Origin: Panacagrimonas sp052386745 | Lineage (GTDB): Bacteria; Pseudomonadota; Gammaproteobacteria; Nevskiales; Nevskiaceae | DNA: 64,000 nucleotides | NCBI GenBank assembly: GCA_052386745.1 | Contig: JBQTJW010000015.1 | Span: forward strand, 62,001-126,000 | Direction: 5' to 3' | In this document: positions 1-7,724 of the stretch, one piece after another | Layout of the letters: every line of letters begins with the position of its first letter | How positions within the stretch are numbered: position 1 is the stretch's first letter | Made by a program: the position numbers and the translations under genes | Notes under the pieces: model-generated | Database searches by the model: none | What the model was told of the DNA's origin: nothing | Seen by the model: the letters and a program-made list of their open reading frames with translations, nothing else

Positions 1-90
1 CCGCACGCGCGCCAGGAAAAGCTCTACATCCCGGACCTGGGCCGCATCCTCGATGCGGTGCGCAAGGTACTGGAGATGGCGCCCATCTGA
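1..90 (+). CDS. 2-oxoacid dehydrogenase E1 component, beta subunit (C-terminal fragment)
   Basis: Only the last 29 codons and the TGA stop lie in the window; the gene starts to the left. The visible end (…EKLYIPDLGRILDAVRKVLE…) resembles the C-terminus of the transketolase-like beta chain of pyruvate or branched-chain 2-oxoacid dehydrogenase, where a Y-x-P segment precedes a last helix. The strongest argument is position: an E2 acyltransferase gene starts about 55 bases downstream on the same strand, the usual E1alpha-E1beta-E2 order. E1beta binds thiamine diphosphate together with E1alpha and decarboxylates the 2-oxoacid. Whether the substrate is pyruvate or a branched-chain oxoacid cannot be told from this fragment. 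Confidence 0.7.
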   Translation, partial: PHARQEKLYIPDLGRILDAVRKVLEMAPI

Positions 91-144
91 ACCTGGGGCG
101 TTGCCCAACGCGGGCGACCCCGTTCAAACCCACTGGAGATGCAC

Positions 145-1317
145 ATGACGGTGTTCAAGCTGCCCGATCTCGGTGAAGGCCTGCAGGAGGCGGAAATCCG
201 CGAATGGCACGTGCGCGAGGGCGACGTGGTGGCGGTGGACCAGGCGCTGGTGGCGGTGGAGACGGCCAAGGCGGTGGTGGAGGTGCCGAGCCCGCAGGCC
301 GGCAAAATCCTCAAGCTGCACGGCCAGGTCGGCGACACCATCGAGGTCGGCAAGGCGCTGGTGAGCTTCGAGGGCGACGCGGCGGCGCCGGCACCGGCCA
401 CGTCCCCGTCCCCGTCCACCGGCACGCCCGAACCGCCGAAGAAGGACGCGGAGGCCATCCGCGACACCGGCGTCGTGGTGGGCGCCATGACCCAGAGCAA
501 CGACGTGGTCACGGAGAAGAGCACCTCCGTGGGCACGGCGGCGGGCCTGCGCGTGGCGCCGGCCGTGCGCGCGCTGGCGCACCGGCTCAACGTGGACCTG
601 ACCATCATCACGCCCTCGGGGCCGGACGGCATCATCACCGCGGCCGACGTGCAGCGCGTGCACAAGATCCTCACCGAGGTCGGCCCGCTGCAGAAGCTCA
701 AGGGCGCGCGCAAGGCCATGGCGCAGACCATGAGCCAGGCGCGCGACGAGGTGATGCCCACCACCATCAGCGACGACGCCGTGCTGCACGCCTGGACCGC
801 GCCGCAGGACGTGACGCTGCGGCTGATCCGCGCCATCGTCGCCGGTGCCCGGCGCGAGCCCAGCCTCAACGCCTGGTTCGACCACGTGGAGATCGGCCGG
901 CGGCTGCTGGACAAGGTTCACCTGGGCGTTGCCGTGGACACGCCGGAGGGCCTGTTCGTCTGCGTGATGCAGGACGTGGGCAGCCGCGACAACCCCTCGC
1001 TGCGCCTGGGCCTGGACAAGATGAAGGCCGACGCCTACAGCCGCACGGTGCCGCCGGAGGAACTGCGCGGCTACACCATCACCCTGTCCAACGTCGGGCG
1101 TTTCGGCGGCAAATACACCACGCCGGTGATCGTGCCGCCGACGGTGGCCATCGTCGCCGCGGGCTCGGCGCGCGACGCGGTGGTGCCGGTGAACGGGCAG
1201 ATCGCCATCAGCCGCGTGCTGCCGCTGTCGCTCACCTTCGACCACCGCGCGGTGACCGGCGGCGAGGCGGCGCGCTTCCTGGTGGCGATGATCGAGGACC
1301 TGCAGAAAGCCGAGTAG
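145..1317 (+). CDS. Dihydrolipoamide acyltransferase (E2) of a 2-oxoacid dehydrogenase complex
   Basis: E2 core enzyme, 390 residues, which moves the acyl group from its lipoyl arm to CoA. A single lipoyl domain fills residues 1-75, with the lipoylated lysine at K42 in an ETAK context. An acidic and Pro/Ala/Ser-rich linker follows, then a peripheral subunit-binding domain near 131-168 and the catalytic acyltransferase domain. The catalytic histidine H367 is present in an FDHRAVTGGEA motif, but the usual HRxxDG aspartate is replaced by T371. The ATG at 145 is preferred over the one at 139 because GGAG at 135-138 sits six bases before 145 and directly abuts 139. It forms an operon with the E1beta gene; no E3 is seen. 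A branched-chain or general 2-oxoacid complex is as likely as pyruvate dehydrogenase. Confidence 0.9.
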   Translation: MTVFKLPDLGEGLQEAEIREWHVREGDVVAVDQALVAVETAKAVVEVPSPQAGKILKLHGQVGDTIEVGKALVSFEGDAAAPAPATSPSPSTGTPEPPKKDAEAIRDTGVVVGAMTQSNDVVTEKSTSVGTAAGLRVAPAVRALAHRLNVDLTIITPSGPDGIITAADVQRVHKILTEVGPLQKLKGARKAMAQTMSQARDEVMPTTISDDAVLHAWTAPQDVTLRLIRAIVAGARREPSLNAWFDHVEIGRRLLDKVHLGVAVDTPEGLFVCVMQDVGSRDNPSLRLGLDKMKADAYSRTVPPEELRGYTITLSNVGRFGGKYTTPVIVPPTVAIVAAGSARDAVVPVNGQIAISRVLPLSLTFDHRAVTGGEAARFLVAMIEDLQKAE

Positions 1318-1389
1318 ACGCGGTCCGCAGGCGGACATGGGCGTCGGTTACGCTTGCGGGCTTCGCGCCGACCTGACGAGCCCGCCCGC

Positions 1390-2409
1390 ATGACCGACTT
1401 CCTTCCGCCCGAGTGGGCGCCGCAATCCTCCGTGATGCTGACCTGGCCGCGCGCCGAGGGCGACTTCGCGCAGCACTTTGCCCCGGTGGAGGACAACTTC
1501 ATCGGCATCGCCAGCGCAATCAGCCGCTTCGAGCCGGTGCACATCAACTACGGGCTGGACGCGGCCCCGCTGCTGGCGCGGCTGGCGGCGGCGGGCGCGG
1601 TGACGCAGCGCATCCGCATTCACCGCGTGGACTCCGACGACGTGTGGGCGCGCGACCACGGGCCCATCACGGTGGTGCGCAATGGAAAGCTGGTGCACCT
1701 GGATTTCCGCTTCAACGGCTGGGGCGGAAAGTTCGCCTGCGAGCGCGACGATGCGCTCACGCGCCGGCTGGCCGAACAGGGCGCCTGGAACGCGCCGGTG
1801 GAGACGCAGAATTTCGTGCTGGAAGGCGGCGCCATCGAGGTCGACGGCGAGGGCAGCCTGCTGACCACGGAACGCTGCCTGCTGGCTCCTACGCGCAACC
1901 CGCATCTCGATCGAACCGCCATCGAAGCCTTCCTGAAACCGCGCCTGGGCGTCGACCGCGTGCTGTGGCTCAAGCACGGCGACCTGCTGGGCGATGACAC
2001 CGACGGCCACATCGACACCATCGCGCGGTTCTGCGACGCGCAGACCATCGCCTACCAGGCCTGCGAGGACCGCGGCGACGCGCACCACGCCGACCTCTCC
2101 GCGATGCAGGACGAACTGCGCGCCCTGCGCCGACGCGACGGCTCGCCCTATCGCCTGGTGCCGCTGCCCATGCCCTCGCCCATCCACGACGACGACGGCA
2201 GGCGCCTGCCCGCGGGCTACGCCAACTTCCTCATCCTCAACGGCGCGGTGCTGGTGCCGGTCTACGGCCTGCCGCAGGACGAGGAAGCCCTGGCGCGCCT
2301 GCGTGCCTGCTTCCCCGGACGCGCGGTGCTGGGCGTGGATTGCCGCTGGCTGATCCAGCAATACGGCAGCCTGCATTGCGTGACGATGCAGATTCCCGCG
2401 GCGCCCTGA
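1390..2409 (+). CDS. aguA: Agmatine deiminase
   Basis: Hydrolyses agmatine to N-carbamoylputrescine and ammonia in the arginine-to-putrescine route; member of the peptidyl-arginine-deiminase fold. The 339-residue length fits bacterial AguA. Family signatures are visible: LPPEW at the N-terminus, DDVWARDHGPI, an LEGGAIEVDGEG block, DDTDGHID, and the catalytic cysteine C330 in GSLHCVTMQIP near the C-terminus. The ATG at 1390 is chosen because it puts the typical LPPEW opening right after the start; an in-frame start at 1354 would add 12 unrelated residues and has no better ribosome site. The usual partner aguB (N-carbamoylputrescine amidase) is not adjacent. It lies 72 bases after the E2 gene and six bases before the flavoprotein gene. 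Confidence 0.93.
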   Translation: MTDFLPPEWAPQSSVMLTWPRAEGDFAQHFAPVEDNFIGIASAISRFEPVHINYGLDAAPLLARLAAAGAVTQRIRIHRVDSDDVWARDHGPITVVRNGKLVHLDFRFNGWGGKFACERDDALTRRLAEQGAWNAPVETQNFVLEGGAIEVDGEGSLLTTERCLLAPTRNPHLDRTAIEAFLKPRLGVDRVLWLKHGDLLGDDTDGHIDTIARFCDAQTIAYQACEDRGDAHHADLSAMQDELRALRRRDGSPYRLVPLPMPSPIHDDDGRRLPAGYANFLILNGAVLVPVYGLPQDEEALARLRACFPGRAVLGVDCRWLIQQYGSLHCVTMQIPAAP

Positions 2410-2415
2410 AGCCGC

Positions 2416-3717
2416 ATGCCGCGGATAGCCGACTCTCCGCACCTGGCCGTCGTCGGCGGCGGCCCCGCCGGCCTGATGGCCGCGGAGGTGGCGCGCGCCC
2501 GCGGGCTGGAGGTGGATGTCTACGAGCGCATGGGCTCGGTCGGCCGCAAGTTCCTGCTGGCCGGCAAGGGCGGGCTCAACCTGACGCACGCCGAGGGCTT
2601 CGAGGACTTCGTTTCGCGCTACCGCGAGCGCCGGCACGAGGTCGAAGGCTGGCTGTGCGAGTTCGGCGCCGAGGCCCTGCGCGAATGGGCGCGCGGCCTG
2701 GGGGTGGACACCTTCGTCGGCAGTTCCGGCCGCGTGTTCCCGGCCGACCTCAAGGCCGCGCCGCTGCTGCGCGGCTGGGTGCGGCGACTGCGTGCGCAGG
2801 GCGTGCGCTTTCACGCGCAGCACCGGCTGCTGGGCCTGCAAATCCGCGCCGACGCCTGCCCTGCCCTGCGCCTGGAGACCCCGGCAGGCGAGCGCGTGGT
2901 CGAACCCGACGCCGCGGTGCTGGCGCTCGGCGGCGGCAGCTGGCCGGCGCTGGGATCGGACGGCAGCTGGGTGGACTGGATGGCGCGCGCGGGCGTGGAC
3001 GTCGCGCCCCTGGTCCCGTCCAACAGCGGCTTCGAGGTCGCCTGGAGCGCGCATTTCCGCTCGCGGTTTTCCGGTGCGGCGGTCAAGCCGGTCGCGCTGT
3101 GCTGGCTGGGCGAGGACGGCCGCGCGCAGCGACGCCAGGGCGAGTTCGTGGTGTGCGAGAGCGGCGTGGAAGGCAGCCTGGTCTACGCCGCTTCCGCCGA
3201 CCTGCGCGCGCAATGTGCGGCGCGAGTTGGCGCACGCGTGCACCTGGACCTGGCACCCGGGCGCGACGCCGCGGACCTCGCCGCCGCGCTGGCGCGCCCG
3301 CGCAGGGGACGATCGGTCGGCGAGCACCTGCGCCGCGGCGCCGGGCTCGACGGCGTGCGCGCGGCGCTGGTGTTCGAGAAGACGCCCAAGGCCGAGCTTG
3401 CCGACGCGCAGCTTCTGGCGCAGCGCATCAAGCGTCTGCCTCTGGACCTGCTGCGCCCACGGCCGCTTGCCGAGGCCATCAGCAGCGCGGGCGGGGTGCG
3501 CCTGGAGGCGCTGGATGGGCACCTGATGCTGCGCCGGCATCCGGGACTGTTCTGTGCGGGCGAGATGCTGGACTGGGAAGCGCCGACCGGCGGGTACCTG
3601 CTGACGGCGAGTTTTGCCAGCGGCTGGCGCGCGGGGCAGGCCGCGGCGCGTTGGCTCACGGCGCGGGATGGTTATCCTTCGCCCCGGAACGAGACGGACC
3701 CGACATGGACCTGCTGA
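2416..3717 (+). CDS. BaiN/HI0933-like FAD-dependent oxidoreductase
   Basis: Flavoprotein of 433 residues. An FAD-binding dinucleotide motif VVGGGPAGLMAAE lies at residues 12-24, followed by an RKFLLAGKGGLNLTH block typical of the HI0933/YhiN/BaiN family. The C-terminus has the second FAD contact, FCAGEMLDWEAPTGGYLL. The sequence fits the proteobacterial subgroup of this family whose physiological substrate is unknown; relatives have been linked to NAD(P)H-dependent reductions. No signal peptide or membrane segment is seen, so it is probably cytosolic. It starts six bases after aguA, and its last four codons overlap the start of the MscS gene. A TATCCT box at 3673-3678, inside its 3' end, may be a promoter for the channel genes. 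Confidence 0.85.
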   Translation: MPRIADSPHLAVVGGGPAGLMAAEVARARGLEVDVYERMGSVGRKFLLAGKGGLNLTHAEGFEDFVSRYRERRHEVEGWLCEFGAEALREWARGLGVDTFVGSSGRVFPADLKAAPLLRGWVRRLRAQGVRFHAQHRLLGLQIRADACPALRLETPAGERVVEPDAAVLALGGGSWPALGSDGSWVDWMARAGVDVAPLVPSNSGFEVAWSAHFRSRFSGAAVKPVALCWLGEDGRAQRRQGEFVVCESGVEGSLVYAASADLRAQCAARVGARVHLDLAPGRDAADLAAALARPRRGRSVGEHLRRGAGLDGVRAALVFEKTPKAELADAQLLAQRIKRLPLDLLRPRPLAEAISSAGGVRLEALDGHLMLRRHPGLFCAGEMLDWEAPTGGYLLTASFASGWRAGQAAARWLTARDGYPSPRNETDPTWTC

Positions 3718-4544
3718 CCCCTGCCCTTGCTTCGCTCAACCAGCGCGCCGCGGCGCTCGGCCACTGGCTGATCGAGCGCGTGCCCGATTTCGTGGGCGCC
3801 ATCCTCATCGTCATCCTCGGCTGGCTGGTGGCGCACGCGGTGCGCGCGGCCATCCGCGGGCTGGGCTCGCGCCTCAACCGCGGCCTGCAGCAGATTCTTC
3901 GCGCCGAGCGCGCCTCGCGCCTGCGCCTCTCGCCCACCATGCTGCGGCTGCTGGGCACGGCGCTGTTCTGGATCATCCTGCTGCTGTTCCTGACCATGGC
4001 CACGGACCTGGCCGGCCTGGACGGCGTGACCGAGTGGCTGCGCAGCGTGCTGCGCTACCTGCCGACGCTGCTGTTCGGCGTGGTCATCATCGTGGCGGGA
4101 CATCTCATCAGCCTGCTGGTGCGCGACCTGCTGCTGGAGGCGCTGGCCTCGGCCCAGGTGGAGCAGCGCGAGGTGGTGGCGCGGCTGGCGCAGGTGGTGA
4201 CCTTTCTCACGGCGCTGATCATCGGCGTGCACCAGGTGGGCGTGAACGTGAGCTTCGTCACGCTGGTGATCGGCGTGGCGCTGGGCTCGGTATTGCTGGC
4301 GTTTTCGCTTGCCTTTGGGCTGGGCGCGCGCAGCCTGGTGGCCAATCTCATCGGCACGCATTACCTGCGGCGACAGTTCCAGCCCGGGGTGCGCGTGCGC
4401 GTGGGCGAGGTGGAAGGCGACATCCTGGAGATCAACCCCACCAACGTGGTGATCGAGACCGACCGCGGCCGCGCGTTCATTCCCGCGCGCATGTTCGCCG
4501 ACCAGGTGACGGTGCTGATGGCCGCCGAGCGCGACGATGGCTGA
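3705..4544 (+). CDS. Small-conductance mechanosensitive channel family protein (MscS)
   Basis: Membrane protein of 279 residues. Three to four hydrophobic helices are visible: near residues 25-45, 85-105, 118-140, and a glycine/alanine-rich pore-lining helix around 175-210 (LGSVLLAFSLAFGLGARSLVANLI). A short cytosolic beta domain follows, containing VRVGEVEGDILEINPTNVVIET, the usual MscS sequence after TM3. The extra N-terminal helix pair is of the type often found in MscS relatives. The ATG at 3705 lies inside the end of the flavoprotein gene. The 3' end overlaps the next ATG by eight bases, which suggests translational coupling to the MgtE-like genes. It presumably releases ions under membrane tension; selectivity cannot be read from the sequence. 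Confidence 0.87.
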   Translation: MDLLTPALASLNQRAAALGHWLIERVPDFVGAILIVILGWLVAHAVRAAIRGLGSRLNRGLQQILRAERASRLRLSPTMLRLLGTALFWIILLLFLTMATDLAGLDGVTEWLRSVLRYLPTLLFGVVIIVAGHLISLLVRDLLLEALASAQVEQREVVARLAQVVTFLTALIIGVHQVGVNVSFVTLVIGVALGSVLLAFSLAFGLGARSLVANLIGTHYLRRQFQPGVRVRVGEVEGDILEINPTNVVIETDRGRAFIPARMFADQVTVLMAAERDDG

Positions 4545-5388
4545 GGGCCTGGCACTGGCGTCCGGCTTCGTGGAGCTGGAACCCGAGGCGGCGGCGCGCG
4601 CGCTGGAGGAACTGCCCTCGGAGCAGGCCGCGCTGTTCCTGGCCGAACTCCCGCCCAAGCTGGCCGGGCCGCTGATCTCGCACATGGCCTCGGGCTCGGC
4701 CGCGCGCCGGCTGGCGCTGCTGCCGTCGAAGCAGGCCGGGGCGTTCCTGGAGGAAGTGGGCGGGCGCGACTGCGTGGCGATCCTGCGCGTGTGCGCGCCC
4801 GAACCGCGCCGCGCCATCCTGTCGGAACTGCCGCCGCGCCTGGTCCAGCATTTCCGCCGCTCGCTGGCCTACACCCTGGACGCGGTGGGCGCCTGGGTGG
4901 ATTACGACGTGGCGGCCATGTCCGGCCATCGCAAGGTGGCCGAGGCCCTGCAGATGCTGCGCCAGCGCGGCCAGCGCGAAGAGAACATCGTGTTCGTGCT
5001 GCGCGCCAGCCAGCACTACGCGGGCGTGGTGATGCTGCCCGCGCTGCTGCACGCGCCCGCGGACGCCACGCTGGCGAGCATCGCCGACCGCAGCATCCGC
5101 GCGCTGTCGGACGCGCTCGACGTGGACGAGGTACAGAACCTGGACGACTGGGACCGCAGCGTGGTGCTGCCGGTGACGGCGCCCGACGGCAATTTCCTGG
5201 GCGGGCTGTCGCGCGCCAGCATGCGGCGCGCGCTGCACTCGGTGTTCCCGCAGCCCGCGGCCACGCAGCCGCAGTCGCTGATCGCGCACCTGTTCACCGC
5301 CTACCTGCACACCGGCGCGGACGTGCTGCGCCTGATGATCGGGCGCGGCCTGAGCCTGTCGGCCGGCAAGGGGCGCGAGGAGCCATGA
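4537..5388 (+). CDS. MgtE-like cytosolic N-domain/CBS protein lacking the transmembrane part
   Basis: A 283-residue soluble protein that looks like the intracellular half of an MgtE Mg2+ transporter. Residues about 10-130 form the helical MgtE N-domain, with repeated LPxxxAxxFL-type turns, and about 135-245 form a degenerate CBS pair (VAEALQMLRQ… then DGNFLGGLSR). No 5-helix membrane domain follows; the protein ends in a helix and a short charged tail. In MgtE these domains bind Mg2+ and gate the pore. Here a separate copy overlaps the MscS gene by eight bases and the full mgtE by four (ATGA), so all three are probably co-translated. It may form mixed dimers with MgtE or act on the MscS channel; both are inferences. 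Confidence 0.8.
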   Translation: MAEGLALASGFVELEPEAAARALEELPSEQAALFLAELPPKLAGPLISHMASGSAARRLALLPSKQAGAFLEEVGGRDCVAILRVCAPEPRRAILSELPPRLVQHFRRSLAYTLDAVGAWVDYDVAAMSGHRKVAEALQMLRQRGQREENIVFVLRASQHYAGVVMLPALLHAPADATLASIADRSIRALSDALDVDEVQNLDDWDRSVVLPVTAPDGNFLGGLSRASMRRALHSVFPQPAATQPQSLIAHLFTAYLHTGADVLRLMIGRGLSLSAGKGREEP

Positions 5389-6692
5389 GTTCCGAACTCG
5401 ACGAGGTTCTGGCCCGGCTCAACCGCCGCTTCCTGCGCGAGCATCCCGCCGCGGCGGCCCGGCGCATCGAGGGCCTGCCGCTGGACGAGGCGGTGGAGCA
5501 GGTCTGCACGCTGAAGGCCGACGCCCTGGTCGCGGCCTGGCCCAGCCTGGGCGCGGACCGCGGCGCCGCGCTGCTGGCACGCATGCCCGAACCCTTGGCG
5601 CGCAACGTCCTGGCCAGCCTGCTGCCGACCGAGGCGGTGCGCTTCCTGGGCGCGATGAACGAGGACGACCGGGCGCGCCTGGTCGATGGCCTGGAGCCGG
5701 ACCTGCGCACGCAGCTGCTCGAACTCATGACCTACCCGGACGACACCGCCGGCCGGCTCATGGACACGCGCGTCATCACCTTTCGCCCCGACATGAGCGC
5801 CGCCGCCGCGCTGCAGCAGCTGCGCAACTCGCGCACGCGCGCGGCGCGCACGCTGTTCGTGGTGGACGAGCACAACCGCCTGCGCGGGCAGGTGCCCATC
5901 CAGCAGCTGGCCATTGCCGACCCGGAGGCCTGCCTGCGCGACCTGGCCCAGCCAGTGCCGGCCGCCGTGAGCGCCATGGACCCGCGCGACGAGGTGGTGC
6001 AGACGGTGGAGAAGCATCGCCTGACCGACCTGCCGGTGGTGGACCTGGATGGCCGGCTCATCGGCCTGATCCAGCACGGCATGCTGGTGCAGGCGCTGCA
6101 GGAAGAAGCGGCCGCCGACATCGGCACCATGGTGGGTGTCAGCCGCCAGGAGCGCGCGCTGTCCCGGCCGTGGTTCGCGGTGCGCAAGCGCCTGCCGTGG
6201 TTGCAGATCAACCTGCTGACGGCGTTCCTCGCGGCCGCGGTGGTGGGGCTGTTCGAAGGCACCATCGCCAAGTTCACCGCCCTGGCGGTGTTGCTGCCGG
6301 TGGTGGCCGGGCAGTCCGGCAACGCCGGCGCGCAGGCGCTGGCCGTGACCATGCGCGGGCTGGCGCTGCGCGAAGTCACCGCGCGGCAATGGTTTGCGGT
6401 GACTTCCAAGGAGGTGGGCGTGGGCCTGCTCAACGGCATCGCCGTGGCCCTCACCTGCGGGCTGGCGGTGTGGGTGTGGAGCCGATCGTTCGGGCTGGTG
6501 CTGGTCATCAGCTCGTCGATGGTGCTGGCGATGGTCATCGCCGGGTTTGCCGGCGCCATCGTGCCCATGGTGCTGACCCGCCTGGGGCAGGACCCGGCGC
6601 AGTCGTCGTCCATCGTCCTCACCACCGTCACCGACGTGGCCGGGTTCTTCTCGTTCCTCGGCATTGCCACGCTGCTGTCGGGCCTGCTCTGA
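5385..6692 (+). CDS. mgtE: Magnesium transporter MgtE
   Basis: Full-length MgtE of 435 residues. Order of domains: helical N-domain (residues 5-115), CBS pair (about 120-240), plug helix, then five membrane helices from about 265. Membrane signatures are intact: PVVAGQSGNAGAQALAV and the C-terminal LGQDPAQSSSIVLTT…D block, which contains the conserved Mg2+-coordinating aspartates of the pore. The protein ends directly after TM5, as in family members of 430-450 residues. The ATG at 5385 overlaps the stop of the truncated MgtE-like gene (ATGA), so translation is coupled. It takes up Mg2+ (possibly other divalent ions) and is normally closed by Mg2+ binding to its cytosolic domains. No Mg2+ riboswitch was recognised upstream. 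Confidence 0.93.
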   Translation: MSSELDEVLARLNRRFLREHPAAAARRIEGLPLDEAVEQVCTLKADALVAAWPSLGADRGAALLARMPEPLARNVLASLLPTEAVRFLGAMNEDDRARLVDGLEPDLRTQLLELMTYPDDTAGRLMDTRVITFRPDMSAAAALQQLRNSRTRAARTLFVVDEHNRLRGQVPIQQLAIADPEACLRDLAQPVPAAVSAMDPRDEVVQTVEKHRLTDLPVVDLDGRLIGLIQHGMLVQALQEEAAADIGTMVGVSRQERALSRPWFAVRKRLPWLQINLLTAFLAAAVVGLFEGTIAKFTALAVLLPVVAGQSGNAGAQALAVTMRGLALREVTARQWFAVTSKEVGVGLLNGIAVALTCGLAVWVWSRSFGLVLVISSSMVLAMVIAGFAGAIVPMVLTRLGQDPAQSSSIVLTTVTDVAGFFSFLGIATLLSGLL

Positions 6693-6703
6693 GCGCCTGA
6701 GCC

Positions 6704-7606
6704 ATGCGGCTGCCGTCCGATTTTTTGGTGCGGAAGATCGTCCGCAGCATCTTCGCGGGCAAGCCGGACGGCCTGCGCGTCTACGAGCAGCCGGCCGGCG
6801 ACCCGGGCCTGTTCGGGCCCGACAGCGTCACCTGGCGCATCCACGCGGACTTCCCCGGCATGATGGCCGGCGGGCTCTGCGCGCTGCTGTTGCAGACGCT
6901 GCACCCGCTCGCGCTGGCCGGCGTGTGGGACCATTCCAACTTCCGCACGGACCTGCTCGGCCGCCTGCGCCGCACCACCGGTTTCGTGGCCGCGACCACC
7001 TACGCACCGCGCGCCCACGCCAGGGCGGAGATCGAGCGCGTGCGACGCGTCCACACGCATGTGCACGGCACGCTGCCGGATGGCCGGGCCTATTCCACCA
7101 ACGACCCCGCGCTGCTCACCTGGGTGCACGTCACCGAGATGTGGAGCTTTCTGCGGGGTTACGAGGCCTACCGCGGCAAGCGCGTACCCCCCGCGATGGC
7201 CGACCGCTACTTCGACGAGACGCGCCGCGTGGCCGAGGCCCTGGGCGCCCGCGGCGTGCCGCGCAGCCGGGCGGAGGTGGAGGCCTACTTCTTACGGATG
7301 CAGCCCGAGCTGCAATTCACCGAGCGCTCGGCCACGGTGATCCAGGTGCTGGAAAACGTGCGCCTGCCGGGCCTGGCGCTCGGGCCGGTGCGCGAGCTGT
7401 TCCTGGGCAGCGGCGCCGCGCTGCTGCCGGACTGGGCCAGCACCCTGATGCGCCGAGGTCGCACGCGCCGCGCGCGGGACCATTTCGCGCGCCTGCGCCT
7501 GCGCTGGCTGGCGCCCGTGATCCGCAGCGGCCTGCGCGACGGTGTGGCCAACCGGTCCTGCCGACGCATGGGGCGGGAGCTGTCCTCGCTCGGTTCCTGG
7601 CCCTGA
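6704..7606 (+). CDS. MpaB-family oxygenase (DUF2236)
   Basis: A 300-residue protein of the MpaB/Lcp-like DUF2236 family, whose characterised members are b-type heme oxygenases such as latex-clearing protein. The family core is visible: TLHPLALAGVWDHSNF, then VRRVHTHVHGTLPDGRAY, then TNDPALLTWVHVTEMW, which carry the conserved histidines and acidic residues expected around the heme. There is no signal peptide. It starts 11 bases after mgtE, so it may share that transcript, and transcription runs into the hairpin at 7651-7678. Most relatives in non-rubber-degrading bacteria have unknown substrates, so no specific reaction is proposed. Confidence 0.85.
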   Translation: MRLPSDFLVRKIVRSIFAGKPDGLRVYEQPAGDPGLFGPDSVTWRIHADFPGMMAGGLCALLLQTLHPLALAGVWDHSNFRTDLLGRLRRTTGFVAATTYAPRAHARAEIERVRRVHTHVHGTLPDGRAYSTNDPALLTWVHVTEMWSFLRGYEAYRGKRVPPAMADRYFDETRRVAEALGARGVPRSRAEVEAYFLRMQPELQFTERSATVIQVLENVRLPGLALGPVRELFLGSGAALLPDWASTLMRRGRTRRARDHFARLRLRWLAPVIRSGLRDGVANRSCRRMGRELSSLGSWP

Positions 7607-7650
7607 TCGACGCGACCATCGCCCGGGCCGACCTCGCGCGCAACGCAAAA

Positions 7651-7678
7651 AATCAGGGCGCCTTGCGGCGCCCTGATT
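7651..7678. terminator. Bidirectional hairpin terminator between the MpaB gene and groEL
   Basis: A perfect 12-bp inverted repeat, AATCAGGGCGCC with GGCGCCCTGATT, closes a four-base TTGC loop. On the minus strand the stem is followed by a run of T (complement of the A-run at 7647-7652), giving a classic intrinsic terminator for groESL. On the plus strand it would also stop readthrough from the convergent oxygenase gene. Confidence 0.88.
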
Positions 7679-7724
7679 GGATTGCTGTTGCCGGCGCAGT
7701 GCGCCGGCAGCCAACCGGCTGGAC

